Below are positions 1 to 8,952 of a DNA stretch of 24,862 nucleotides, piece after piece. Position numbers and translations under genes: made by a program. Every line of letters starts with the position of its first letter. Positions within the stretch are counted from its first letter, which is position 1. The DNA is from a virus: positions 1 to 24,862 of IMG/VR virus record IMGVR_UViG_3300030106_006004. One strand, written 5' to 3'. The notes beneath the pieces are model-generated. The model did not search any database and was not told where the DNA came from. It saw only the letters and a program-made list of their open reading frames with translations.

Positions 1-1
1 T

Positions 2-580
2 GGAACAGACAGAATGTTCATGTTAGACCCAGCAAGCAGATTTTTTGATAGCAATGATGCTGGTAAACAAACCAATGCTTTGACAAGAATTTTGCCAACA
101 GCTGACTATCCTATTTACACCTGTGAATTAGATGAGAGAGTGCCATCTGCAAAGCTGTTTCCGATAGATGAAGTTACTAATTATGCAAAATGCGCGTATT
201 TTAATAATACAGTTGCCTATGCAATCGGTTTTGCTTTTTGGAACAAAGTCAAAGCCATTGATCTTTTTGGCATAGATTTTTCATATTCTACCGATTTACA
301 TTTTGCTGAAGCAGGAAGAGCATGTGTCGAATTTTGGTTATGCAAATTGATCGAAAACGGAGTTGAAGTCGGTGTTAGCCCTAGATCCACGGTACTGGAT
401 TCATCCGTTCCATTGAATGAAAGGCTTTATGGTTATCATCGTTTACCAGATCCTTTTGTTGCTGTACCGCATGATGGTAAATGGGTGGTTGGCACTGTCA
501 GTGATGTAGAGGGTGCTTTGCAAAAAGACAATCTCACTATTGTACAACATGAAAAACCGCCAGAACCGTACAAAGGATGA
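2..580 (+). CDS. Partial phage protein, possibly 'norphogenetic protein'-like
   Basis: The frame is open to the left edge of the window, so the N-terminus is missing; the first in-frame ATG (14) need not be the real start. The visible 188 residues hold a hydrophobic stretch (AFWNKVKAIDLFGIDFSYS, about residues 73-91) whose GIDF turn resembles the GxD loop of DUF115/sialyltransferase-like proteins and of marine phage genes labelled 'norphogenetic protein'. That resemblance is from memory and weak. The C-terminus is proline- and lysine-rich. The gene overlaps the next one by ATGA and heads a co-directional run of virion genes, so a morphogenesis or accessory role in the late operon is plausible. 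I am sure it is coding and unsure of its function. Confidence 0.6.
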   Translation, partial: GTDRMFMLDPASRFFDSNDAGKQTNALTRILPTADYPIYTCELDERVPSAKLFPIDEVTNYAKCAYFNNTVAYAIGFAFWNKVKAIDLFGIDFSYSTDLHFAEAGRACVEFWLCKLIENGVEVGVSPRSTVLDSSVPLNERLYGYHRLPDPFVAVPHDGKWVVGTVSDVEGALQKDNLTIVQHEKPPEPYKG

Positions 581-861
581 ACGATAGCTTCATAAAACTG
601 GGCAATGTAAGCGTCCATACAACACAAAACAAAGGGCATGATCCAGAGTTTTGGGCGGAGCAGGCAACAAAAAAAATATGCGATGTTTCGGCAGATGCGC
701 CAGAACATGTGAGACAACAAGCCAATGCTTACAGGAATTATATTTATCAAATTATTTTGATTGCTATGAAACATAGTATAGAATCTAATAAAGTGACTAT
801 GGTGAATTTATTAATTAGTCAAGGTCATGAAGACATGGCTAGAATTATTAAGGAACTATAA
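577..861 (+). CDS. Small hypothetical phage protein (94 aa)
   Basis: I do not recognise the family. The start ATG overlaps the stop of the preceding gene (ATGA), and its own TAA overlaps the next ATG (TAATG), so it sits inside a translationally coupled chain. The product is mainly polar, with a C-terminal helix-like half (about residues 45-94) rich in I, M and L that looks helical and could mediate oligomerisation. No signal peptide or membrane segment is seen. Its place just before virion genes suggests a small late-operon protein, but nothing in the sequence shows the role. Confidence 0.7.
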   Translation: MNDSFIKLGNVSVHTTQNKGHDPEFWAEQATKKICDVSADAPEHVRQQANAYRNYIYQIILIAMKHSIESNKVTMVNLLISQGHEDMARIIKEL

Positions 862-1286
862 TGGCAATAACATCTGCAATAGCAACAAGTTTTAAACAAG
901 AGATTCTTGTTGAAGGACACAATCTAACCAATGGCGCTGATTCGATTAAATTAGCGTTATACACAAGTTCAGCAACAATGGGTGCTTCGACTACTGCGTA
1001 TTCAACTGCACAAGAAGTAAGTGGTACTAATTATAGTGCTGGCGGTGGTACATTGACAAATGTGACACCAACAACTTCTGGAACCACAGCAATCTGTGAT
1101 TTTGCAGATTTAACTTTTGGTACAGCTACAGTCACGGCTAGGGGTTGTTTGATCTACAATTCAACCAACTCTAATAAAGCTATATGTGCTATCGACTTCG
1201 GTGGCGATAAAACATCGACTGCTGGAGACTTTACTATTGTTTTCCCTAGCGCTACAGCTACAGGCGCAATCATTCGCTTGGCTTAG
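861..1286 (+). CDS. Predicted virion structural protein (141 aa, beta-rich)
   Basis: The product is rich in T, S, A and G with alternating hydrophobic residues, giving a beta-sandwich look. It has the composition of many small structural proteins encoded beside marine phage tail genes: an N-terminal helix (MAITSAIATSFKQEIL), a motif near residues 29-36 (IKLALYTS), and a C-terminus ending in IVFPSATATGAIIRLA. The LALYTSSATM-type pattern is one I associate with conserved phage proteins of unknown exact place in the particle. The start is set by a TAATG overlap with the gene before. The gene is followed by a 41-base gap that holds a weak hairpin, then the large tail protein. It is probably a minor head or tail component. 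Confidence 0.65.
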   Translation: MAITSAIATSFKQEILVEGHNLTNGADSIKLALYTSSATMGASTTAYSTAQEVSGTNYSAGGGTLTNVTPTTSGTTAICDFADLTFGTATVTARGCLIYNSTNSNKAICAIDFGGDKTSTAGDFTIVFPSATATGAIIRLA

Positions 1287-1312
1287 TCTAGGAGTTTTAT
1301 GGTAGACTTTTT
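1285..1312 (+). terminator. Weak hairpin with T-run between virion genes
   Basis: AGTCTA (1285-1290) and TAGACT (1303-1308) can pair around a 12-base loop, followed directly by a run of five T (1308-1312). The stem is short and AT-rich, so it may only attenuate or be chance. It is the only real gap in the first virion genes. Confidence 0.25.
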
Positions 1313-1327
1313 GTAAGGAAGTTTACT

Positions 1328-3229
1328 ATGCCTCTATCTAAAGTAGAATTTAAAGCAGGAATCAACAAAGAAGAGACCGATTACTCAAACGAAGGCGGTT
1401 GGGTAGACGGCAATCTTATCCGTTTTAGAAAGAACCGTGTAGAAAAAATAGGTGGTTGGGTCAAATACTCGACCAATAGTTTTCTAGGCATTTGTAGAGC
1501 GTTACATCAATGGATCTCTTTGGGCGGTAGTCGATACATGGGTCTGGGAACCACGCTCAAATACTATGTCGAAGAGGGCGGTTCTTACAATGATGTCACA
1601 CCAATCAGATCAACAACATCTGCTGGTGATGTCACTTTTTCAGCATCCAATGGCGATGCAACAATAACTGTAACAGACACAGCCCATGGTGCTGTTCAAA
1701 ATGACTTTGTGACATTCAGTGGGGCTTCAAGTTTGGGTGGCAACATCATTGCTTCTGTCTTGAACCAAGAGTATCAAATAGCAACGATTGTGAACGCAAA
1801 CAGTTATACAGTAGAAGCCAAAGACACTTCTGGCGCTACAGTCACAGCAAATGCAAGTGATTCTGGCAATGGTGGATCCAGTGTTGTTGGTGCTTATCAG
1901 GTTAATGTTGGTCTCGATAATTATGTGCAGGGCACAGGCTGGGGTCTTAATTCTTGGGGAGATGGTGGTTTTGGGTCTTCGAGCTCTATATCAGCGCAAA
2001 ATCAACTCAGATTATGGACGCATGATAATTTTGGCGAAGATTTAATCATCAATGTTCGTGGTGGTGGTATTTATAGGTGGGTTGAAAACAATGGTGTTGG
2101 AACAAGAGCTGTGCAACTTTCATCTGTATCAGGCGCAAATAAAGTGCCCACAGTTGGTTTGCAGGTTGTCACATCAGAAACAGATCGTCATTTGATCGTT
2201 TTGGGTGCTGATCCAATAGAAAGCGGATCACGCTCTGGAGTTGTTGATCCAATGTTGGTGGCTTTTTCCGATCAAGAGAACGCTTTGGAATTTGAACCAA
2301 CAAGCACAAACACGGCAGGCTCGTTGAGGCTTTCATCAGGTTCACAAATTGTAGGTGGCATGAAGTCCAGACAAGAGGTTCTAATTTGGACCGATACTAG
2401 CATTTACAGCATGAACTTTATTGGACCGCCTTTGACATTTTCATTGAATCTAATCAATGAAGGCGCTGGTCTAATTGGACCAAAAGCATTTGTAAACGCG
2501 CCAAACGGCGTCTTTTATATGAGCAAACAAGGATTTTATTTTTATAATGGTGCCGTGCAAAAGCTGTCTTGCAGTGTGCAAGAATATGTTTTTCAAGATT
2601 TGGACCAGTCACAAGCGTTTAAGTGTCATGTTGCTTTGAATGCAGAATTTTCTGAAGTTTGGTTTTTCTATCCTTCGATTAGTGATGACACCAGAGAAAT
2701 ATCAAGATATGCGATGTACAACTATCAAGAAAATAATTGGTCTATAGGCTCTATGGTTCGTTACGCATGGCTTGACTCAGGCATAAAGAATAGACCGCAA
2801 GCATCTGGTGCTTCATCTAGCACATATTATATTTATGAACATGAGAACGGATTTAACGATGATGAAAGCCCAATGGACAATGTATATATAGAGTCGGCAG
2901 ATATTGACTTGCAGGACGGTCAGAATTTAGCTTTTGTTAAAAGGATTATCCCAGATGTTAAGTTTGTGACACAAACTGGCACATCGCCTGATCCTGCTGT
3001 TAATATCGTGTTGAAAAACCGTGATTTCAATGGTGAAAGCCTGACAACAAACTCAACCAATCAAATAAAAACGACCACGAATCAGAGTTTTGTTAGAGCC
3101 AGAGGCAGGCAGTTCGTGCTCCGTTTTGAGTCGGATGATGACAATAACACTGAGGATCGCAAAGATTATAAATGGCGTGTAGGCTCTACGCGCATTGACA
3201 TACAGCCTTCTGGAAGGCGCGGTGCATGA
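1328..3229 (+). CDS. Large phage tail protein (tail tube/nozzle or stabilisation type)
   Basis: The 633-aa product opens with MPLSKVEFKAGINKEETDYS and a WVDGNLIRFRKNRVEKIGGW segment. This is the N-terminal style of podovirus tail-completion proteins (P22 gp10 / T7 gp12-like tail tubular protein B families in marine phages). An Ig-like, T/S/A/G-rich insertion follows at about residues 93-190. The middle (about 225-400) alternates short beta strands with W and G residues in a propeller-like way (RLWTHDNFGEDLIINVRGGGIYRW). An AAGGAAG-type ribosome site stands before the ATG. The next ATG overlaps its stop (ATGA). It likely closes the head-tail channel or forms the nozzle; the exact family assignment is from pattern memory. 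Confidence 0.7.
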   Translation: MPLSKVEFKAGINKEETDYSNEGGWVDGNLIRFRKNRVEKIGGWVKYSTNSFLGICRALHQWISLGGSRYMGLGTTLKYYVEEGGSYNDVTPIRSTTSAGDVTFSASNGDATITVTDTAHGAVQNDFVTFSGASSLGGNIIASVLNQEYQIATIVNANSYTVEAKDTSGATVTANASDSGNGGSSVVGAYQVNVGLDNYVQGTGWGLNSWGDGGFGSSSSISAQNQLRLWTHDNFGEDLIINVRGGGIYRWVENNGVGTRAVQLSSVSGANKVPTVGLQVVTSETDRHLIVLGADPIESGSRSGVVDPMLVAFSDQENALEFEPTSTNTAGSLRLSSGSQIVGGMKSRQEVLIWTDTSIYSMNFIGPPLTFSLNLINEGAGLIGPKAFVNAPNGVFYMSKQGFYFYNGAVQKLSCSVQEYVFQDLDQSQAFKCHVALNAEFSEVWFFYPSISDDTREISRYAMYNYQENNWSIGSMVRYAWLDSGIKNRPQASGASSSTYYIYEHENGFNDDESPMDNVYIESADIDLQDGQNLAFVKRIIPDVKFVTQTGTSPDPAVNIVLKNRDFNGESLTTNSTNQIKTTTNQSFVRARGRQFVLRFESDDDNNTEDRKDYKWRVGSTRIDIQPSGRRGA

Positions 3230-3534
3230 GCAAATTACTTGCTACTCGTCTGCCTTTTGCCAATGGCGAGGTCACGCCAGAGCTATACAATCGTTTAATA
3301 AGAATTCTTGAGATCAACTTAAATGCAATCGATCCAGAGCAAATACCTAGTTTTAACGACACAGAAATTGATACTATACAGTTTGCAACTGGTGCGATAA
3401 TATTTAATACTACAAGAAGCATCCATCAGGGGTTTGATGGCACTCGTTTAAGAGATTTATATAGTCATCAGACATATCCTACTGGTTTAGGTGCTACAAT
3501 GAGTGTAGGGAGCGTTACGGTAACTACGAGCTGA
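3226..3534 (+). CDS. Small virion-associated protein (102 aa)
   Basis: The start overlaps the preceding stop (ATGA) and the next gene begins two bases after its stop. The middle (residues about 40-80) contains IQFATGAIIFNTTRSIHQG followed by FDGTRLRDLYSH. This resembles the 'fNTTT...yDGt.W..l' pattern found in phage fibre, receptor-binding and head-decoration proteins, usually in short beta repeats. Only one copy is present here, so this could be a small trimerising tail or head accessory protein. No membrane segment is visible. Its setting between the tail protein and the large internal proteins supports a virion role. Confidence 0.6.
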   Translation: MSKLLATRLPFANGEVTPELYNRLIRILEINLNAIDPEQIPSFNDTEIDTIQFATGAIIFNTTRSIHQGFDGTRLRDLYSHQTYPTGLGATMSVGSVTVTTS

Positions 3535-3536
3535 AT

Positions 3537-6131
3537 ATGGCGATAAGCGAAGAATTAAAACAAAGAATAGAAAATTTCGGCATGGGACGAAGATCCCCAG
3601 CCATGGACAAATTAGCTAACCCAGAAATTTCTATGGCTCCATTTGGTTCAATCGATACATCTGCTGATGTTCAAGCTATGAGAGATCTAGCTGGTAAAAC
3701 CAAAGGAGCCATTTCAAACAAAGATTTAGAAATTTTGAATCAAGCCAGTTCATTAACCCCAGAAGAACGCGCTCAACTCATGCAAGAGATTGAAAACGCG
3801 CGTATGAGAGAGATGGCACCACTTGGTCAAGTTTCTTCACAAATAGAGCAAATGGGCACAGGAGACGATCAATTTCTCGTTCACACTGAGTTTGGAGACA
3901 CAATCGTACCACCACAGATCATCAACGATGATCCAGAGCTTGAGGCAATGCTTCAACGAAAATTTGAGGAATACAACATAACGCCAGAAGAGCGTGTTGT
4001 GGGATCAGGCATTGCGACACTTAATCCGCAGACTGGTCTTCCAGAATACGGTTTCTTCAAGAAACTAATCAAAGGTATAGGCAAAGTCGTTAAGAAAGTT
4101 GCTCCTGTGGCTGCTTTTATACCCGGTATAGGAACTGCATTGGGTGGTGTACTGGGTGGCATAGGCGGTAAAGTTGTCAGTGGAATCAGCAAACTAGCAC
4201 CCGGTCTTGGTAGCACACTAGGAAGTATAGGCTCTTCTGTGATGAGTGGTATTGCAAATCTAGGAGTACCCGGTTTTTCATCGATTGCTGGCGGTACGGC
4301 TGGCGGTTTTCCCGGTATTAAAGGTGCTTTAACGACCAGATCTGGTTTATTTGGTGGCGGTCCTCTCGAAAGGATCATGGGCGCCGATCCCAGCTCAACT
4401 GCTGTAAGAAGTTTAGAGGCTGCTAGAGAAGCTGCGCTTGCTTCTGGTGATACTGCACAAGTTGCAGCGATAGATGCACAGCTTGCGACTTATAAAGCTG
4501 GTACAGACTTGTATAATCGACCACAAATTATTGGCACGGATCCAGCAACAGGTGCTCCTATTTATGCACAACCACAGCAAGGCGGTATTGGTGGGCTTTT
4601 TGGCGGTCAAGGCGGAGGTTTTGGCGGTCAAGGTGGCGGAATGGGCGCTTTAGGAATGGCTGGTTTGGCTGGTCTTGCTGGAACTTTAGGTAAAATGGCT
4701 TACGATGAAACCAAAAAAGACATGGGTGTTCCGATGACGCCAATGACAATGCTTGGTCCTGTTGGGCGTTTCAACATTGAGGCAGAGATTGCTAGAAGAA
4801 TGGGTCAGGAGGCACCAAACCCTGTTGAGTTCGGTTTATTGCCCCAAGGTACATTTCCAGAGCTTTCTGGTGGTAGACCACTAGAAAGTGAAATGATGCC
4901 TTCTATGGGCGTTTCACAGCCTCCTGTGATGGCACCGATTGACATGGTTGATCCAAGACCAATACCTAAAAGACCACCCAGCATTGAGCAGATTCAACCA
5001 CCAGTGATACAAAGACCACCTAGTATCGAATATATCCCAGAAGTTGTAGACGCTCCACCAGTGGTACAACAACCGCCTATGATGCCGATTGATATGCCAA
5101 TCAATATTCCACAGATTGCACAACTGGATATACCGATGGTCATGCCTGACATACCGTTAGGTGACATCACGGTGCCACCTCCAATGCCTGCTGTACAACC
5201 AATGCCTATGCCAAGAAGAGCAGTCGATTCGATTAGACCGCGTATTAGCAGAAGAAGAGGCAGAGGGGTAGGCGCGTTACGAAGAGCCAATGGTGGCGCA
5301 ATAATGAATTACGAAGGCGGTGGAAGTGCAAACAAATACCCAAACGAAGGCTTGGAAGCATTGGCTAGGGTTGCACCAGATGTTGTCAAGAGAATGGGAT
5401 ATGCTGGCGGTGGTCCAATTTACCCCATGGCTTATGCTGAAGGCGGAGCTGTTGCAATGAAAGGCATTAAACCAGAAACTATGGACAAAGTAAGAGGTGC
5501 TAGCGTCTATCCCCCGGAACCCGGAATATATGTTGGCGATGATGTAGATGAGATCATTCTTTCTAGGCAACCGATTCAGTATGACTATGAGAAGATGAAA
5601 AAATATATGGATGAAGCGAGATTGTTTGATGTGTCTCCACGATCTGTTTTGTATCAAGCGTATAAAAATAATGACATTTCCGAAGATGAATATTTCGAGT
5701 TTATATCTAGGGTAGACGATCTTCAAAGGTTAGAGGATGAAAGGAAGGATCAACGCGAAATGGAAAGTTTGTATGACGCGTTTAGTGAAAAAAGATATGA
5801 GAATCCAATGCTCTTAGGAAAAGGAGGCGAGATTCTCCCCATGGCTTATGCTGAAGGCGGTAATGTGAGCATGGAAGATTTTGAAAGAATGAATGGCGGT
5901 ATCAATGGCGCTGGTACAGAAACCAGTGACGATATACCAGCCATGTTATCGGATGGCGAGTTTGTTATGACTGGGCAAGCTGTTAGGGGCGCTGGATCTT
6001 ACGAGATGGCACAAGACAACAGAGGTATAATAAGTTTGATTCCAAACATGCAAGAAGATCGTGAACGCGGAACAAAGCTCATGTATGACCTCATGGATGC
6101 GTTTGATAGCAAAGCAGGGAGACTGTCTTAA
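3537..6131 (+). CDS. Large internal virion / ejection-type protein (864 aa)
   Basis: Several zones can be read. Residues about 50-70 hold KTKGAISNKDLEIL, a motif shared with the 489-aa virion protein downstream. Residues about 110-170 carry the FLVHTEFGDTIVPP and ITPEERVVGSGIATLNP blocks known from marine phage structural proteins. A basic patch (KKLIKGIGKVVKK) leads into a glycine-zipper, membrane-active-looking stretch (about 190-245). A Gly/Gln-rich linker, a Pro/Met-rich region (about 460-560) and an Arg-rich patch follow. Near the C-terminus (about 797-815) is SDDIPAMLSDGEFVMT, a hallmark of phage virion proteins. Two copies of PMAYAEGG occur. The architecture fits a protein stored in the capsid or tail and ejected with DNA. 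Its TAA overlaps the next ATG. Confidence 0.7.
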   Translation: MAISEELKQRIENFGMGRRSPAMDKLANPEISMAPFGSIDTSADVQAMRDLAGKTKGAISNKDLEILNQASSLTPEERAQLMQEIENARMREMAPLGQVSSQIEQMGTGDDQFLVHTEFGDTIVPPQIINDDPELEAMLQRKFEEYNITPEERVVGSGIATLNPQTGLPEYGFFKKLIKGIGKVVKKVAPVAAFIPGIGTALGGVLGGIGGKVVSGISKLAPGLGSTLGSIGSSVMSGIANLGVPGFSSIAGGTAGGFPGIKGALTTRSGLFGGGPLERIMGADPSSTAVRSLEAAREAALASGDTAQVAAIDAQLATYKAGTDLYNRPQIIGTDPATGAPIYAQPQQGGIGGLFGGQGGGFGGQGGGMGALGMAGLAGLAGTLGKMAYDETKKDMGVPMTPMTMLGPVGRFNIEAEIARRMGQEAPNPVEFGLLPQGTFPELSGGRPLESEMMPSMGVSQPPVMAPIDMVDPRPIPKRPPSIEQIQPPVIQRPPSIEYIPEVVDAPPVVQQPPMMPIDMPINIPQIAQLDIPMVMPDIPLGDITVPPPMPAVQPMPMPRRAVDSIRPRISRRRGRGVGALRRANGGAIMNYEGGGSANKYPNEGLEALARVAPDVVKRMGYAGGGPIYPMAYAEGGAVAMKGIKPETMDKVRGASVYPPEPGIYVGDDVDEIILSRQPIQYDYEKMKKYMDEARLFDVSPRSVLYQAYKNNDISEDEYFEFISRVDDLQRLEDERKDQREMESLYDAFSEKRYENPMLLGKGGEILPMAYAEGGNVSMEDFERMNGGINGAGTETSDDIPAMLSDGEFVMTGQAVRGAGSYEMAQDNRGIISLIPNMQEDRERGTKLMYDLMDAFDSKAGRLS
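5423..5446 (+). repeat. 24-bp direct repeat, copy 1
   Basis: An exact 24-base repeat encoding PMAYAEGG lies here and again at 5837-5860, 414 bases apart and in the same frame of the 864-aa virion gene. The identity holds at the DNA level, including third codon positions. Confidence 0.9.
5837..5860 (+). repeat. 24-bp direct repeat, copy 2
   Basis: Second exact copy of the PMAYAEGG-encoding repeat. It precedes the conserved SDDIPAMLSDGEF-type C-terminal block, while copy 1 precedes an acidic, Tyr-rich segment. The layout suggests duplication or recombination between virion gene modules. Confidence 0.9.
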
Positions 6132-7483
6132 TGGCGAATGGCAATCCTTATGTATCTGGAATCACTCGTGTAGAGGGTGGTTTTGACCCATACAGCACTC
6201 AACTTTTTTATGGTTTGGGTGGCAGAGGTGGATTTATACCCGGTGCAATGCGAGCAGCAGAGCGCACATTCTTCGATGAGCAAGGCAGAGCCAGAGTCAT
6301 ACCCAGACAAATCGCTGAATTTACACCAGATCAGCTACAAGCGATGCAGTTGGCAAGGCAACAAGTTGGCATACAACAACCATATATAGCAGGCGCAGAA
6401 CAAGCGATTAGAGGCTCTGTAAGCGAGCTAGGTACAGGATTAGACGAAGCCAGACGAAGGCGAATGGAGTCTTTGGATGTTCTGGCTGGCGGAATTGGTG
6501 GTTTGGGTGAAAGACTTGGTGAAGCTGAACAGCTTATTCGTGGCACAACAGGTGCTTACGATCCATCAATGGCACAACGATTCTTCGATCCTTATGAAGA
6601 TCGTGTGGTTCAACAAACCATTTCTGATGTCATGGAGCGTGGCGATCAGGCAGATATTGCAGCCAGAGCAAGAGATATTGGACGCGGTGGCGAGTCTGCT
6701 TTCGGTTCAAGAGCCAGATTAGGTGCTGAAGAGCGTCAGAGAGCCCTCGGTAGGGGTCTAGGTGAGGCACTAGCAGGGATTCGTTCTAGGGGCTTTACAG
6801 AGGCTCAGAGAGCAGGTATGGGTGAATTTGCAAGACAACAACAGGCAGCAAGGACTGCTGCAACAGGTTTAGCTGGTTTGGGTGGCACACGATTTGGCGC
6901 AGCACAAACATTGGCTGGCGGATTGACTGGTTTGAGTGGTCTTGAACAGCAAATTGCACAGCAAAGAGCTGGCGCACAGGCTGGACTAGGTTCTGGTTTG
7001 ATGCAGATTGGACAAGCACAACAACAGGCTGGCGCATTTGGTTTGGGTCAACTTATGAACATTGGTGGCTTACAACAACAGCTTGCACAGCAACAACTGG
7101 AAGCTCAAAGACAAAATTTGATGCAAGCACAACAAGCACCGTTGGCTCAATATCAATCATTGTTGCCTTTTATACAGGCAGCGCCACGCGCTTCATCGCA
7201 GACACAAACGACTTTTGGACCAAGACCAAGCCCATTACAAGCTGGATTAGGCGTTGGTTTAAGCGCATTGGGTGCATTGGGTAGTTTCTTTAATCAAGGA
7301 CAGCAACCACAGAATGTAAGATACCAGCAACCACAGGGATATTACCCACCACAACCGCAGGTACCACAACCACAGCCAGCCCCACAAGCAAGCATGGGTT
7401 TCCCAATCGGTAATCCAGCAAACTATGATCCAAGAATTGCGACAGGAGTAGGTAATCCTTACTCTGGTGGCGGAGGATTCTAA
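6131..7483 (+). CDS. Virion protein, ejection/adaptor-like, Gln/Ala-rich (450 aa)
   Basis: The central region (about residues 144-200) reads YDPSMAQRFFDPYEDRVVQ, then an alternating helix with RGGESAFGSRARL. This follows the 'NPY...vv...l.di...ag..GGSRqal' pattern common to internal or tail-associated proteins of podo- and siphoviruses. Residues 230-345 are heptad-like and rich in Q, A and G (LAQQQLEAQRQNLMQAQQ), predicting long helices. The tail (about 395-425) is Gln/Pro-rich and probably disordered. Start and stop are both fixed by TAATG overlaps with neighbours, so it is translationally coupled. It has no recognisable enzyme motif. I infer a structural or DNA-ejection role from order and composition. 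Confidence 0.7.
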   Translation: MANGNPYVSGITRVEGGFDPYSTQLFYGLGGRGGFIPGAMRAAERTFFDEQGRARVIPRQIAEFTPDQLQAMQLARQQVGIQQPYIAGAEQAIRGSVSELGTGLDEARRRRMESLDVLAGGIGGLGERLGEAEQLIRGTTGAYDPSMAQRFFDPYEDRVVQQTISDVMERGDQADIAARARDIGRGGESAFGSRARLGAEERQRALGRGLGEALAGIRSRGFTEAQRAGMGEFARQQQAARTAATGLAGLGGTRFGAAQTLAGGLTGLSGLEQQIAQQRAGAQAGLGSGLMQIGQAQQQAGAFGLGQLMNIGGLQQQLAQQQLEAQRQNLMQAQQAPLAQYQSLLPFIQAAPRASSQTQTTFGPRPSPLQAGLGVGLSALGALGSFFNQGQQPQNVRYQQPQGYYPPQPQVPQPQPAPQASMGFPIGNPANYDPRIATGVGNPYSGGGGF

Positions 7484-8952
7484 TGGCAATCAGCAGGGCA
7501 CAGATACCTGAACAGATCGATGCTTACCAAGAGGGTGGCGATGTCTTGGGTTCAGACGATAGGCAACAGCCGAGTATGCAAGAGCTTTCCGATTTTGATA
7601 AATCAGTAAGAGAATACGAACAGAGATTTCAAGGTTTAACTCCTCGTCCTGCACCCATGAATTTTTTTGATCTTGCTTCTGAGCTAGGCGCTGGGTTATT
7701 GCAGACTCCGAATGTTGGTGGGGCTTCTGCATTTACTGGTTTAGGTGTCGGTTTTAGTCGTGCTGCGGAGCGTTTGAAGAAAGAAGAAGAGGATTATCAA
7801 AAACAACTACAACAAGTCAGGATGCAAGCAATGCAACTTGCTTTAGAAGATGAGAGAAGAGCCGAAGAATATTTACAACAGGTGAGCTTGAAGTTAATGG
7901 GCGATACCAATAAAGAAGTAAAAACAATCGACATACAATACACAGATCCTAAGACTGGCAATGTCATTGAGACAGTTATGGACAAAAGTAGCGCTTTATT
8001 TAAAGAAATTATGGAGGATCCTGCAAAATTTAAAGCAAGGACCATAAAAACGCCATTGGTTGATATGTCTGGTACAAATAAACAGTATGAGGACATAACC
8101 AAGGAACTGGCGAAAGAAATTGTTGCTGGCTACAAAGTTTTAGCAGAAGAAGCAAGGGGTGCAACACAGACACTAGATAAGATAGAAGCTGCTAGATATT
8201 TCGCGGAAGGACTTACAGAGCAAGAATTTGGACCGATAGCACTGCTTCAAGTGGGGATTGGCAGTCTACTTACGCAACTGGGCTTTGGTAATCTAGTCGA
8301 TCAAGAAGCTCTTGCAGCACAGACTGCTGTAAACTCTGTGGGCACAGGTCTTGCAATGGGTTTGGTTGGTCAAACAAAAGGTGCAATCTCCAACAGAGAG
8401 ATGGACATGTTCTTAAAAGCATCGGCTACGCTAGGAAACAACAAGGCAGGTTTTCTTCAAATCATAGATATTACAGAACGCATAAATGAAAAGACGCTAA
8501 GAGCTTCTGAAGAATGGGGACGAGAGCTTGACAAGTTAATGGAAGAAGAAAAGGGCGTTGCAGAGATTGCCAGTGCATATACAACTTTTTTAGCTGATTT
8601 TCACAAGAGAAATCCATTGTTTGATTACGGATCTGGTAGTGCGAATGATTATGATGAGAATTTGTCTCTGGAAGAAAACCTTGAAAGATTGGACAAAAAC
8701 AGTGAGGCATACAGGATTTTGGCGCAAACAACTGCTGAAGGGATCGATGCTTTTAGAGGCATCAGCGCAAAACACGCTGCATACACGCCAGTCGGTAAAG
8801 TGGCTCAAGACATAAAAGGTGTGCCTGATGGTGCGAAATCTGCTGGTGTTTATTACAACCCAGATGACGAAGACGATCCACGCAACGGCAAACCGATGTG
8901 GCAAAGTTCTGATGGAAGATATCATGTAGAGGAAGACGAGGAGAGCCAGTAA
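7483..8952 (+). CDS. Internal virion protein (489 aa) with KGAISN motif
   Basis: The protein begins with a disordered, Gln/Asp-rich segment, then AAERLKKEEEDYQKQLQQVR (about 90-110), which should form a charged coiled coil continuing to about residue 145. The second half includes AMGLVGQTKGAISNREMDMF (about 286-306). This is the same short motif seen near the N-terminus of the 864-aa virion protein and one I associate with phage internal virion proteins. The C-terminus is acidic and ends in EEDEESQ. No catalytic motif is seen. TAATG junctions on both sides place it in the same coupled operon. I infer a capsid-internal or ejected protein. Confidence 0.65.
   Translation: MAISRAQIPEQIDAYQEGGDVLGSDDRQQPSMQELSDFDKSVREYEQRFQGLTPRPAPMNFFDLASELGAGLLQTPNVGGASAFTGLGVGFSRAAERLKKEEEDYQKQLQQVRMQAMQLALEDERRAEEYLQQVSLKLMGDTNKEVKTIDIQYTDPKTGNVIETVMDKSSALFKEIMEDPAKFKARTIKTPLVDMSGTNKQYEDITKELAKEIVAGYKVLAEEARGATQTLDKIEAARYFAEGLTEQEFGPIALLQVGIGSLLTQLGFGNLVDQEALAAQTAVNSVGTGLAMGLVGQTKGAISNREMDMFLKASATLGNNKAGFLQIIDITERINEKTLRASEEWGRELDKLMEEEKGVAEIASAYTTFLADFHKRNPLFDYGSGSANDYDENLSLEENLERLDKNSEAYRILAQTTAEGIDAFRGISAKHAAYTPVGKVAQDIKGVPDGAKSAGVYYNPDDEDDPRNGKPMWQSSDGRYHVEEDEESQ

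Noticed and set aside
3953-5726. Several long minus-strand frames opposite the 864-aa virion gene
   Set aside because: They mirror the Gly/Pro-rich repeats of the real gene and lack starts with ribosome sites.
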